This document shows positions 51,923 to 59,650 of a DNA stretch of 64,000 bases, in pieces. The translations under genes were made by a program, and so were the position numbers. The stretch covers positions 62,001 to 126,000 of the forward strand of contig NZ_JAFCME010000010.1 in the NCBI RefSeq assembly GCF_018130065.1, written 5' to 3'. The notes under the pieces were generated by a model that was not told where the DNA came from, searched no databases, and saw nothing but the letters and a program-made list of their open reading frames with translations. Origin of the DNA: Bradyrhizobium sp. AUGA SZCCT0158 (GTDB lineage Bacteria > Pseudomonadota > Alphaproteobacteria > Rhizobiales > Xanthobacteraceae). Numbering within the stretch: position 1 is the stretch's first letter; every line of letters starts with the position of its first letter.

Positions 51923-52798
51923 CAGGCACCAGCCCCCCAATTCGAGATGCGCAGCTCAGCAGAGTGACCGGCTTCGGCTCTGCGGACAAGTTGAAGGACA
52001 CCGCAGCTGGCCGACGCGGGTGGCGTTGACGCCCCGGAGCAAGGGATCGTCGATGCACCACGCATGGTTCGGGCGAGCCTTGTCAATCTAGCGGGTCTCT
52101 TCATGATCAGTCCACCTGGAGCCGCCGAGAACGGCCGCACTCGCCTCAAGGAAGGCAAGATAGTTTTGATAGCAAACCAGAACGCCAAAATCGACCAGAT
52201 CCAGCGCGGCCTCCCATGACCGATCGATCGGCACGGATCGCGCGCCTCCAGGAATGACGTAGGGTTGGAAGTTGGAGGTGGTGCTGTCCTGACGGCGTTT
52301 GGCACCCGGGCGAATATCGTTCGAGCAGTGGATCAATTGCAGGCTTGGCTTTGGCATCTCAATCCCCGAATTTGTGGCGGTACGAGACGGCGGTCGTTAC
52401 GCAAGCGATGTTTACAATGCGGCTACCCCGGACAGCGGCGCCGAGGTTCAACGTTCAATCAGCACGAGCGATGGCGCGAGATACCTGCTGCCGCTCGGCT
52501 ATCGCGCAAGCCTAGTCGCGGAGATTCGCCGAACCATTGAACGGAGGTTGATATGCACGTTACATTTGGGTGAGAGGAGCATACTTAGGTTTAGGATCAG
52601 CCGCCCAAGCCTTGCGAGGGACGAGCGCCCTCCTCCACCCGCAGCGATATCCAGTTGTCGACGTTGCGCGTTCCGCGACTGTCAACCGAGGCTTGCAGGC
52701 GCGACGAACGGCCGCGACCGCAAGCGCTTTGAGCCACCTGCGTATCGCGATGCACCATACCTCCGGGCCGGGAAAAGCTGCTAGGATACGGCCCATTC
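51923..52798. other. Gene-poor stretch with no confident gene
   Basis: About 870 bases of lower GC. Two overlapping opposed frames exist: minus 52088-52357 (89 codons, with PYVIPGGARSVPIDRSWEAA) and plus 52299-52784 (161 codons, with GFGISIPEFVAVRDGGRYAS). Neither has a clear ribosome site or a family I know. It looks like the remains of decayed genes. Confidence 0.4.
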
Positions 52799-52870
52799 GT
52801 GGGGCCACGTGTTGCCGTCGATGGTGATGATCACCTGACGACGCGGCGCGGGGCCGGATGGCCGAATGCC

Positions 52871-54625
52871 ATGCGTAACCAGATACTAAAATCCCGGCGC
52901 TCGGCCGAGCAGTCGCTGCTCGGCGGCATGGCGCTGGCATCGTTGACGGCGGCTTGCATCTGGCTCGTGCTCGGTCCCGCCCCGGAGGTTGCCGACTATC
53001 TGATTGCCGTCGCGCTGCTGCTCGCCCTGTTTCTCGCCTCATTGATCGTGATGCACCTGGTAGGAAGCACCCGCAGGCAAATGGAAGCCGCGCTTGAGAG
53101 CCGGGCAAGCGCCGAACAACGCGCAATAGAAGCCCTGCGCGAGAGCGAGGCGCAGTGGAAGGAGGTGTTCGAGCACAACCCCGTCATGTACTTCATGGTT
53201 GATGCGGACGGCATCGTCCTGTCGGTCAACACTTTTGGCGCCGCCCAGCTCGGCTATCTCGTCAGCGAACTACGGGGACAACCGGTGCTCGGGGTGTTCT
53301 TTGAAGCAGACTGGGACACGGTGCGAAAAAGCATTGAAGTCTGTCTGGCGCATATCGGGCAAACGCATAGCTGGGAGATCCGAAAGGTTCGCAAGGACGG
53401 TTCGGCGCTGTGGGTTCGGGAAAACGCGAAGGCCGTACGACGGCAGGATGACCGGCTGATCGTCCTGATCGCATGCGAGGACATCACCGAGCGCAAGGAG
53501 GCTGAAAACGCCTTGCGGCAGAGTGGGAACTATCTGGCGGAAGCACAGCGATTGAGCCACACCGGCAGCTTCGGCTGGCGCGTCGCCACCGGCGAAATTA
53601 TCTGGTCGGACGAAACCTTCAGGATATTCGGTTTTGAAAAGGCACCTTCTGTCGTACTCGACACGGTCGTTCAACGCATTCATCCCGACGATCGAGCGGG
53701 CGCGCAACAGAACATCGACCGGGCATCCCGCGACGGCACGCATTTCGATCACGAATATCGATTGCTGATGCCCGGCGGCTCCGTCAAATATGTCCATGCA
53801 ACGGCGCATGCCGTAACCGATGCATCTGATGGCATCGAATTTGTCGGCGCGGTGACGGACATCACGGCACGAAGGCGAGCGGAGGAGAAATTGCACGAGG
53901 CGCAGGCTGAACTGGCGCATGTCACGCGCGTGACGGCGCTCGGGGAGCTGGCCGCGTCGATTGCCCATGAAGTGAACCAGCCGCTGGCCGCCGTCGTCGC
54001 CAACGCCTCGGCCGCGCTGCGTTGGCTCGACCGCGACACTCCCGAACTGCAGGAAGCGCGCAGCGCTCTGGCCTCGATTATCGATGACGGCAACCGGGCG
54101 GGCGAAGTGATCCAGCGCGTCCGCGGGCTGGTAAGCAAGACCGCCGATCAGAAAGCGCCTCTCGACATCAATGCGCTCGTCAATGAGGTGGTCACCTTGC
54201 TGCATCGCGAACTGTTCAGCCAGCGGATCGTGCTGCGGAAGGACCTCGCGCCCGCTCTCGGCCAGGTCCTCGGCGATCGGATTCAGCTGCAGCAGGTCAT
54301 CCTTAATCTCGTCATCAACGCCATTGAAGCGATGCAACCGGTCATTGACCGGCCGCGCAAGCTGGCGATCCGGACGCACCAGGATGACGCCCACGAGATT
54401 CTGGTCACGGTAACAGACTCCGGTGTCGGATTGGCCGTTCAGAATGCCGACCGGCTGTTCGCCCCGTTCTTCACCACCAAACCCGACGGCATGGGCATGG
54501 GCCTGTCGATCTGCCGATCAATCGTCGAGTCCCATGGCGGGCGATTGTCGGCCTCCGTCAATGTCGGGCCCGGCGCGACGTTTCAGTTCAGCCTGCCGAT
54601 GCATCAAGAGGACCATACGCCGTGA
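52871..54625 (+). CDS. FixL-like sensor histidine kinase, two PAS domains
   Basis: 584 residues from the ATG at 52871. Two transmembrane helices (about 17-35 and 42-62), two PAS/PAC domains (about 100-225 and 235-350), HisKA with His366 in SIAHEVNQPLAAV, and HATPase with DSGVGLA and MGMGLSICRSIVESHGG. The HEVNQPLAA box is of the FixL/DctB type. No haem-binding PAS pattern is obvious. The stop overlaps the regulator gene start (GTGA). Confidence 0.92.
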   Translation: MRNQILKSRRSAEQSLLGGMALASLTAACIWLVLGPAPEVADYLIAVALLLALFLASLIVMHLVGSTRRQMEAALESRASAEQRAIEALRESEAQWKEVFEHNPVMYFMVDADGIVLSVNTFGAAQLGYLVSELRGQPVLGVFFEADWDTVRKSIEVCLAHIGQTHSWEIRKVRKDGSALWVRENAKAVRRQDDRLIVLIACEDITERKEAENALRQSGNYLAEAQRLSHTGSFGWRVATGEIIWSDETFRIFGFEKAPSVVLDTVVQRIHPDDRAGAQQNIDRASRDGTHFDHEYRLLMPGGSVKYVHATAHAVTDASDGIEFVGAVTDITARRRAEEKLHEAQAELAHVTRVTALGELAASIAHEVNQPLAAVVANASAALRWLDRDTPELQEARSALASIIDDGNRAGEVIQRVRGLVSKTADQKAPLDINALVNEVVTLLHRELFSQRIVLRKDLAPALGQVLGDRIQLQQVILNLVINAIEAMQPVIDRPRKLAIRTHQDDAHEILVTVTDSGVGLAVQNADRLFAPFFTTKPDGMGMGLSICRSIVESHGGRLSASVNVGPGATFQFSLPMHQEDHTP

Positions 54626-55287
54626 CCGGCCGCTCAAACTCGCCTCGCACCATTGGCGGCCCGGACGAGCCGATCGTCTATGTTGTCGACGATGACGTGT
54701 CGGTGCGTGAAGCGCTCCGGAATCTTTTCCGCTCGGTGGGCTTGCGGGTCGAAGTGTTCGGTTCGGGCGCTGAATTTCTGCAGAGCAAGCTGCCGGACGT
54801 TGCGAGCTGCCTGATCCTTGACATCAGGCTGCCTCGACTGAGCGGCCTCGACTTTCAGGCCGACCTTGCCAAGGCAGGCATTCACATTCCCATCGTCTTC
54901 ATGACGGGCCACGGCGATATCCCGATGACGGTCAGGGCCATGAAGGCCGGGGCTGTCGACTTCTTGACCAAGCCATTCCGCGATCAGGACATGCTGGATG
55001 CCGTGACGGCGGCCATCGAACGCGATCGAAGTAGCCGGAATGAAGCAAAGATCCGCTCTGACCTGCACGCGCTGTTCGCGACCTTGACTGCCCGGGAGCG
55101 GGAGGTGATGGCGCTGGTCACGTCCGGGCTCATGAACAAGCAGATCGCGGCCGAAATCGGCATTGCCGAGATCACCGTGAAGATACACCGCGGAAACATC
55201 ATGAGAAAAATGGCCGCGAAATCGCTGGCCGATCTGGTGAAGATGGCCCAGGCACTCGAAATACAGCGCCCGGCGCCGCCCCAATAG
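54622..55287 (+). CDS. FixJ/NarL-type response regulator
   Basis: 221 residues, GTG start at 54622 overlapping the kinase stop. The receiver (about 15-135) has VVDDDVSVREAL and phosphoacceptor Asp67 in LILDIRLPRLSG. A LuxR-type helix-turn-helix (about 150-215) has LTAREREVMALVTSG and IAEITVKIHRGNIMRKM. It forms a two-component pair with the upstream kinase. The targets are unknown. Confidence 0.93.
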   Translation: MTGRSNSPRTIGGPDEPIVYVVDDDVSVREALRNLFRSVGLRVEVFGSGAEFLQSKLPDVASCLILDIRLPRLSGLDFQADLAKAGIHIPIVFMTGHGDIPMTVRAMKAGAVDFLTKPFRDQDMLDAVTAAIERDRSSRNEAKIRSDLHALFATLTAREREVMALVTSGLMNKQIAAEIGIAEITVKIHRGNIMRKMAAKSLADLVKMAQALEIQRPAPPQ

Positions 55288-55301
55288 CCTGGCGGATAAA
55301 G

Positions 55302-55400
55302 CATGATCCGGAAAAGTGGGTACCGGTTTTCCGAAAGATCATGCTCAAACAAAGAGATGGAGCAGGATGACGGTTCGAAGAAACGTCATTCTGCTCTAGT
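55302..55400. repeat. Palindromic repeat, family 4
   Basis: Two hairpins: GCATGATCCGGAAAAGTGGG continuing through TACCGGTTTTCCGAAAGATC to ATGCTC, and AGCAGGATGACG with CGTCATTCTGCTCT. It is a familiar Bradyrhizobium-type element. It lies in the gap between the regulator and the lone receiver gene. Confidence 0.8.
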
Positions 55401-55523
55401 TGAGCGCTCCAAATCCCGTTCTGCAAACCTAAGTATGATTTTCCGCCCCTGATTTGCGACGCACTCTGCTCCCAAGCGGCTTGCAGCAAGAGGCATTCTG
55501 CCAGCACGTCAGGAAGCACCGCT

Positions 55524-55913
55524 TTGGCCAACCCACCCGTGATTTCAATCATTGACGATGACGGCTCCGTTCGCACCGCGACCTACAATCTCGTGCGGAC
55601 GCTTGGATACGTCGTTCACACCTTTGAATCGGCCGGAGCGTTCCTGCGGTCGCCTCATCTGGATGACACCTCGTGCGTGATCGCAGATATTCAAATGCCG
55701 GTCATGAGCGGTCTCGAGCTGCAAGCTCACCTGGTTGCCGACGGATACCGGCTGCCATTCATTTTCATCACGGCTTTCGCGACCGAGAGCGCGCGCATGC
55801 AAGCGCTGAAGGCCGGCGCGAGCTGCTTTCTCACCAAACCCTTCACGGGAGAGGCGTTGATCAACTGCCTCGACGCCGCGCTGGGCGAGCACGGCGAGGA
55901 AAAGAGCAGATGA
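55524..55913 (+). CDS. Single-domain response regulator
   Basis: 129 residues, TTG start at 55524 with AGGAAG upstream; GTG 55539 is an alternative. Only a receiver domain: ISIIDDDGSVRTAT, phosphoacceptor Asp55 in VIADIQMPVMSG, and the Lys of FLTKPF. No output domain, so it likely acts as a phosphate shuttle or by protein contact, perhaps with the kinase at 52871. Confidence 0.88.
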   Translation: MANPPVISIIDDDGSVRTATYNLVRTLGYVVHTFESAGAFLRSPHLDDTSCVIADIQMPVMSGLELQAHLVADGYRLPFIFITAFATESARMQALKAGASCFLTKPFTGEALINCLDAALGEHGEEKSR

Positions 55914-56173
55914 CCCGATCCGATTGGGTTAGCACGGCATCGCACCGCTATTCCGATCGGTCTGGCGACAGGGACAGAACAACCATTCCATTCCACCGAA
56001 ATTGGCAGTTTCGAGCCGGTCATACCTAGGGATAAGCCGATCAACCATCTAGACAAGTTGAATATGGGGCGGGACGGAATGAGAGTGACGCATCGTTGCC
56101 CTCCGGTCATCCGACGGCACGACAACCAGTACACCACGATCAGTGAATGGCAATTCCTCAGGAGGAGGTCGCC
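55914..56173. other. Intergenic region before the tiny-gene cluster
   Basis: About 260 bases with no supportable gene. It should hold the promoter of the zinc-finger pair, but I see no clear -35/-10. Confidence 0.4.
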
Positions 56174-56338
56174 ATGCGTACAGGCCCACGCTGTTCCGAA
56201 TGCGACAGTGAAGAACCCAAGATCGTATGCCTGCGAAATCCGGCGCGTGAACGTTACTGCGGACGTTCTTGTCTCGGCCAGGGCCAGGAGAAATTCATTC
56301 GCCTGATCCTGCGAACGAATGCGGAGGCCGCATCATGA
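56174..56338 (+). CDS. Tiny zinc-finger protein (54 aa)
   Basis: 54 residues from the ATG at 56174, which has AGGAGGAGG upstream. Cysteine pairs in RCSECDSE and ERYCGRSC suggest one zinc site. The stop overlaps the next gene's start (ATGA). No family name known to me. Confidence 0.65.
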   Translation: MRTGPRCSECDSEEPKIVCLRNPARERYCGRSCLGQGQEKFIRLILRTNAEAAS

Positions 56339-56520
56339 CAAACCGTTGCGACAATCCGAACTGCGACCGCCCCTTCGGGTTGGTCCGTTTCAGCTGGCGC
56401 TTCGGGCAATTCTGCTCGTCCAGGTGCCGCGAGCAGTGCAAGCGTCAGCGGGATCGTAACAAGGCCTACTGGAGATGGCTCTACAAATGCCCCGAGCCGT
56501 CTATCGCCGAACAAAAGTAA
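56335..56520 (+). CDS. Tiny zinc-finger protein (61 aa)
   Basis: 61 residues from the ATG at 56335, which overlaps the previous stop. Cysteines in RCDNPNCDRP and FCSSRCREQC suggest one zinc site. The spacing resembles its upstream neighbour, so the two may be old duplicates. The C-terminus is basic and Trp/Tyr-rich. Confidence 0.65.
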   Translation: MTNRCDNPNCDRPFGLVRFSWRFGQFCSSRCREQCKRQRDRNKAYWRWLYKCPEPSIAEQK

Positions 56521-56620
56521 TCCGGAAGATGCTGCCGCTCGTGGACTCTTGTCTCTCGAGCGGCCATCGAGCCGGCTGAACCGCGAATGTCGGGAGTGGG
56601 CGGGAAATCAAGGAGCTGCC

Positions 56621-56731
56621 ATGACAACCGCACAAGCGATGTTGATCGGAGCACTACTCGCGTGGACGCCCTCGCTTCTTGTGCTCGCCTGGATCTTGCG
56701 GGACATTCGAGACACACGCGGCCAGGATTAG
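56621..56731 (+). CDS. Tiny single-span membrane protein (36 aa)
   Basis: 36 residues, MTTAQAMLIGALLAWTPSLL then VLAWILRDIRDTRGQD. One transmembrane helix spans nearly the whole chain with a charged C-terminus. AAGGAG stands six bases before the ATG at 56621. Function unknown. Confidence 0.6.
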   Translation: MTTAQAMLIGALLAWTPSLLVLAWILRDIRDTRGQD

Positions 56732-56776
56732 CCGCGATCCAGCTTCGGCGCGCGACTTGTCGTCCGCGCCGCGCCA

Positions 56777-56956
56777 TCATCCGGCAAGCCAGCGACCCTT
56801 GTGGATGTCGAACTTCACCAGACCTTCGTCGCGCATTTTCAGGAGCAGCGACTGGCAGGCTTCCTCATTCGGAAGATTGGCGCGTTTCATGATCTCGTAG
56901 ACCTTGAGCGGCTTCTCGCGAAGCGCATTCAGGATATTCTCGCGATCCTTGAGCAT
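56777..56956 (-). CDS. Tiny winged-helix-like protein (59 aa)
   Basis: Reads MLKDRENILNALREKPLKVY then EIMKRANLPNEEACQSLLLK and DEGLVKFDIHKGRWLAG. The helix-turn-helix plus wing pattern suggests a DNA- or RNA-binding winged helix. The start at 56956 has AGGGAA upstream within ACAGGGAATAG, the same leader as the gene at 57241. Confidence 0.7.
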   Translation of the reverse strand: MLKDRENILNALREKPLKVYEIMKRANLPNEEACQSLLLKMRDEGLVKFDIHKGRWLAG

Positions 56957-57004
56957 GACTATTCCCTGTAGACCAAAAGCGACATTGATTGTTGAACGTG
57001 CCGC

Positions 57005-57241
57005 TTAGACCATGGCCAGTTTGATTTGACCATCGTCAAGGATGCCGGTCGCCAGAGCCTCGCGCGCCATCCGCTCGATCACGGGCCAATTGGTGAGCAG
57101 ATATTTGTGGGCCAGCGCCTGCGTCGGAAGATCGGTTTGCAGAAGGCAGCGCTGCCGCGCGTTGCCGTTCGCGATCTGAAAGGATACCGCTTGCGGTCCC
57201 TCGATGATCTCTTGCTCGGTGGGTTTGGCAACCAGCCGCAT
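57005..57241 (-). CDS. Small conserved hypothetical protein (78 aa)
   Basis: 78 residues (MRLVAKPTEQEIIEGPQAVS...). Helical second half with ALAHKYLLTNWPVIERMARE. ACAGGGAATAG precedes the ATG. The gene lies 48 bases upstream of the winged-helix gene on the same strand, so the two probably share a transcript. Confidence 0.65.
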   Translation of the reverse strand: MRLVAKPTEQEIIEGPQAVSFQIANGNARQRCLLQTDLPTQALAHKYLLTNWPVIERMAREALATGILDDGQIKLAMV

Positions 57242-57318
57242 ACGCTATTCCCTGTGAAACTTGTGAGGCCAGGCTGTTCGGATCGACCGCAACTGACGCG
57301 GATATATCGGGCGACCCG

Positions 57319-57468
57319 TCAGGACTGGTCGTTCTCGACCTTCGGGGAGCGTTTCTGCTTTTGGTCAGCACCGGGCTGCGTGTTGCGGACCGCGTTCGTC
57401 AGCATCTCCCGCAGTTCCGCCTTGGTCATCGGTGGTTGCCGCGCTACAGATGCTTTCCATTGTGCCAT
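57319..57468 (-). CDS. Tiny hypothetical protein (49 aa)
   Basis: 49 residues: MAQWKASVARQPPMTKAELR, then EMLTNAVRNTQPG and a basic tail. The MTKAELREMLTNAVRNT helix resembles short conserved proteins of Bradyrhizobium. Only a weak ribosome site (GGAAT). It may be first in a three-gene transcript with the genes at 57241 and 56956. Confidence 0.5.
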   Translation of the reverse strand: MAQWKASVARQPPMTKAELREMLTNAVRNTQPGADQKQKRSPKVENDQS

Positions 57469-57511
57469 GGGATTCCATATGGGGTGCCGGATCGGGAATT
57501 AAAGGCCCATG

Positions 57512-57592
57512 TATGCTCGTGTGCGCATTCTTATGCACACATTGCACACGAGAGCGGGGGTGCAGCGCGCATCCGGCATTCCCTGCGCCCTC
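57512..57592 (-). repeat. Interspersed repeat, family 3, copy B
   Basis: Reverse-oriented copy of the repeat at 13581-13661: TATGCTCGTGTGC at one end and GGCATTCCCTGCGCCCTCT at the other. It is one of several repeat types packed into 57.5-57.9 kb. Confidence 0.75.
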
Positions 57593-57666
57593 TGAACGGA
57601 GGGCGAGGAAATTACTGGCAAAGCTCGGGCACAACGTGTCGCGAGAATGCGAAACCGTATCTTCCG

Positions 57667-57743
57667 TCATTGCGAGCGCAGCGAAGCAATCCATGCATCT
57701 GTTATGCCGAGACGTGGATTGCTTCGCTGCGCTCGCAATGACG
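57667..57743. repeat. Inverted repeat, family 2, copy 2
   Basis: Perfect 28-bp arms: GTCATTGCGAGCGCAGCGAA followed by GCAATCCA (57667-57694), and its exact reverse complement (57716-57743), with a 21-base loop. Related to 38883-38964. Confidence 0.88.
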
Positions 57744-57845
57744 CAGATAGGCCGCGGCGTACTGGGTCCCCCGCATTCGCGGAGGACGACAGCGTTGTGT
57801 GGGGCCCGGTACCATCGCGGTCCAACCACCCTGCCCCACCATACA

Positions 57846-57874
57846 AAAGCGGCGGGGAAAATCCCCGCCGCTTT
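57846..57874 (-). terminator. Terminator after the 57899-58477 gene
   Basis: Perfect 13-bp stem AAAGCGGCGGGGA / TCCCCGCCGCTTT with a three-base loop. On the minus strand it follows the stop at 57899 by 25 bases and is followed by TGTAT. Confidence 0.8.
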
Positions 57875-57898
57875 GAATTCAGCGATGCGAGAATGACG

Positions 57899-58477
57899 TT
57901 ACATCATCCCCATGTCCAGCATGCCCGGCAGTTGCGCGAGCGGCAGTGCGGCGGCGCCGACCAGGGTCGCGACCATCGCGGCCAGCGCGTGGTTGGAGCG
58001 GCGCTTGCCGCGCATCTGGGCGGCAATCCACTCCAGCACCTTGGTGTCGATGTTGACGGCCTTGGCCGGGGCCCAGCTTTCGATGTCGGTGTCCGGCGAC
58101 AGGGCAACCGTGCGCGGCGGCACGGGCAGTCCGGATTCGGACGCCGCATGATGGGCGACCGCCTTGGCCAAGAGATCGTCGAAACGGCCACCGTCGCTGC
58201 GCTCGGCGGCGGCGTCGCTGATTTCGAACAGCGCCTCGGCTTCGGCGCGGCTGACCGGCTGATGCTCGACGGCGGATGCGGTAAGGATGCGGGCGCACCA
58301 GGCGGCGTCATCGGCATCGAGAGCACGGGAAAAATGGATGCGGCCCTTGGTGGTCGGGCCCTCGCCGGTGATGACGCCGTCGCGCACGATGGTCAGCGCG
58401 TGGGCGGCGGTCTTGCGGCAGGAAGGCTGGAGAACGGCGAACGCTTCAATAGATTTGGTAGTATTAGGGGCAGACAT
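57899..58477 (-). CDS. Conserved hypothetical protein with C-terminal hydrophobic segment
   Basis: 192 residues from the ATG at 58477 (MSAPNTTKSIEAFAVLQPSC). A mostly soluble protein with two or three cysteines and one hydrophobic C-terminal segment (about 164-186, ALAAMVATLVGAAALPLA). The first half has a beta-rich GRIHFSRALDADDAAW. No family recognised. A strong terminator follows. Confidence 0.65.
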   Translation of the reverse strand: MSAPNTTKSIEAFAVLQPSCRKTAAHALTIVRDGVITGEGPTTKGRIHFSRALDADDAAWCARILTASAVEHQPVSRAEAEALFEISDAAAERSDGGRFDDLLAKAVAHHAASESGLPVPPRTVALSPDTDIESWAPAKAVNIDTKVLEWIAAQMRGKRRSNHALAAMVATLVGAAALPLAQLPGMLDMGMM

Positions 58478-58888
58478 AGCTTGCACTTCTCAATTTCTTT
58501 TTCTGATCCAGCATTGCGATGCCGGCGTAAACGAGTGGTTAACGATTCGAAACTTGCATTCCGAGATTTTTAGATGGTTGCCAATTAGTCGCTGTGACTC
58601 CAGTTAGTCGCTGTGACTGATGTCACGGTTCAGTTGAATGACCGATGAACGCCCCGGCAACCGGGACCGGGTCTTGCGGACCATAAAAGGCGATATCGGG
58701 GCAATCCGGGCGATTACCGCCGCCGTGGATTTTTCGTCGCAGGGGCGCAGATCGAAAGAAGGTGCTAGGAGTTCCCTATTCGCGGAGAAGGATCTCGCCT
58801 TTTTTGGCCGGAGGTTCCCTTCCACCCTGCTAGGGCCTATACAGATCAACAGAAATTCTCCTGCAACTTGAATAAGATGAGGTGTACC
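58478..58888. other. Region upstream of the peroxiredoxin gene
   Basis: About 410 bases with no confident gene. It contains a direct repeat (separate entry) and must hold the peroxiredoxin promoter. A short plus-strand frame (58638-58871) is present but has no convincing ribosome site. Confidence 0.4.
58585..58618. repeat. Two direct copies of a 15-mer
   Basis: TTAGTCGCTGTGACT occurs exactly at 58585-58599 and 58604-58618, period 19 bases, about two helical turns. It lies about 270 bases upstream of the peroxiredoxin start. It may be a regulator site or a simple duplication. Confidence 0.7.
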
Positions 58889-59551
58889 ATGGCACTCCAG
58901 ATTGGCGCAGTCGCCCCGGACTTCGAAGCCCAGACCACCGAGGGCAAAATCAAATTCCACGACTGGATCGGCTCAAATTGGGCGCTGTTGTTCTCGCATC
59001 CGAAGGATTTCACGCCGGTTTGCACCACCGAACTCGGCGCTCTCGCAAAGTTGAAGGGCGAATTCGACAAGCGCGGCGTCAAGCTGATGGGGCTCAGCGT
59101 CGATCCCGTCGACAAGCATTCGAAATGGTCGGAGGACATCAAGGAGACGCAAGGCGCGGCGCCGAACTATCCGATGATCGGCGACACCGATTTCAACGTG
59201 TCAAAACTCTACGACATGCTCCCCGCCTCCACCTCGGGGGATGTCGCAACGCGGACCGCTGCCGATAACCAGACCGTGCGCAACGTCTTCATCATCGGAC
59301 CGGACAAGAAGATCAAGCTGGTGCTGGTCTATCCGATGACCACTGGCCGCAATTTCCAGGAAATCTTGCGCGTGATCGATTCCCTGCAAATGACGGCCAA
59401 GCATCGGGTCGCGACACCGGCCGACTGGAAACAGGGCGAAGATGTCATCATCGCCGGCTCGGTCACCGACGACGAGGCCAAGACGATCTATCCGCAGGGC
59501 TGGAAGTCGCCGAAGCCGTACATCCGGATCGTGCCGCAGCCGAAACAGTAA
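58889..59551 (+). CDS. 1-Cys peroxiredoxin (Prx6 type)
   Basis: 220 residues from the ATG at 58889. The peroxidatic Cys45 lies in HPKDFTPVCTTELG; there is no second catalytic Cys in the usual 2-Cys position. The long C-terminal domain with RVATPADWKQGEDVII and YIRIVPQPK is typical of Prx6. It reduces H2O2 and organic peroxides in the cytoplasm. Convergent with the chemoreceptor gene across a perfect hairpin. Confidence 0.93.
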   Translation: MALQIGAVAPDFEAQTTEGKIKFHDWIGSNWALLFSHPKDFTPVCTTELGALAKLKGEFDKRGVKLMGLSVDPVDKHSKWSEDIKETQGAAPNYPMIGDTDFNVSKLYDMLPASTSGDVATRTAADNQTVRNVFIIGPDKKIKLVLVYPMTTGRNFQEILRVIDSLQMTAKHRVATPADWKQGEDVIIAGSVTDDEAKTIYPQGWKSPKPYIRIVPQPKQ

Positions 59552-59587
59552 CGGTTCATCGCGCATTCGCGCGTCAGACAAAAATAT

Positions 59588-59620
59588 GACGCCGGTTCTG
59601 ATGCCATCAGAACCGGCGTC
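59588..59620 (-). terminator. Hairpin terminator between peroxiredoxin and chemoreceptor genes
   Basis: GACGCCGGTTCTGATG and its exact reverse complement (16-bp arms) separated by one base. On the minus strand it is followed by ATATTTTT, so it best serves the chemoreceptor gene, though it may block both directions. Confidence 0.75.
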
Positions 59621-59650
59621 ACGGAAAGATAGGCAATAGCCAGATTGCGA

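Noticed and set aside
53270..54394. A 374-codon frame opposite the FixL-like kinase
   Set aside because: Low-quality composition and no ribosome site; the kinase domains are clear.
54622..55287. True FixJ with oxygen sensing by its kinase partner
   Set aside because: No haem-PAS pattern could be seen in the kinase, and no fix/nif genes are nearby, so only FixJ-like is claimed.
58638..58871. Possible 77-residue gene upstream of the peroxiredoxin
   Set aside because: No ribosome site and composition unlike coding; better seen as promoter region.
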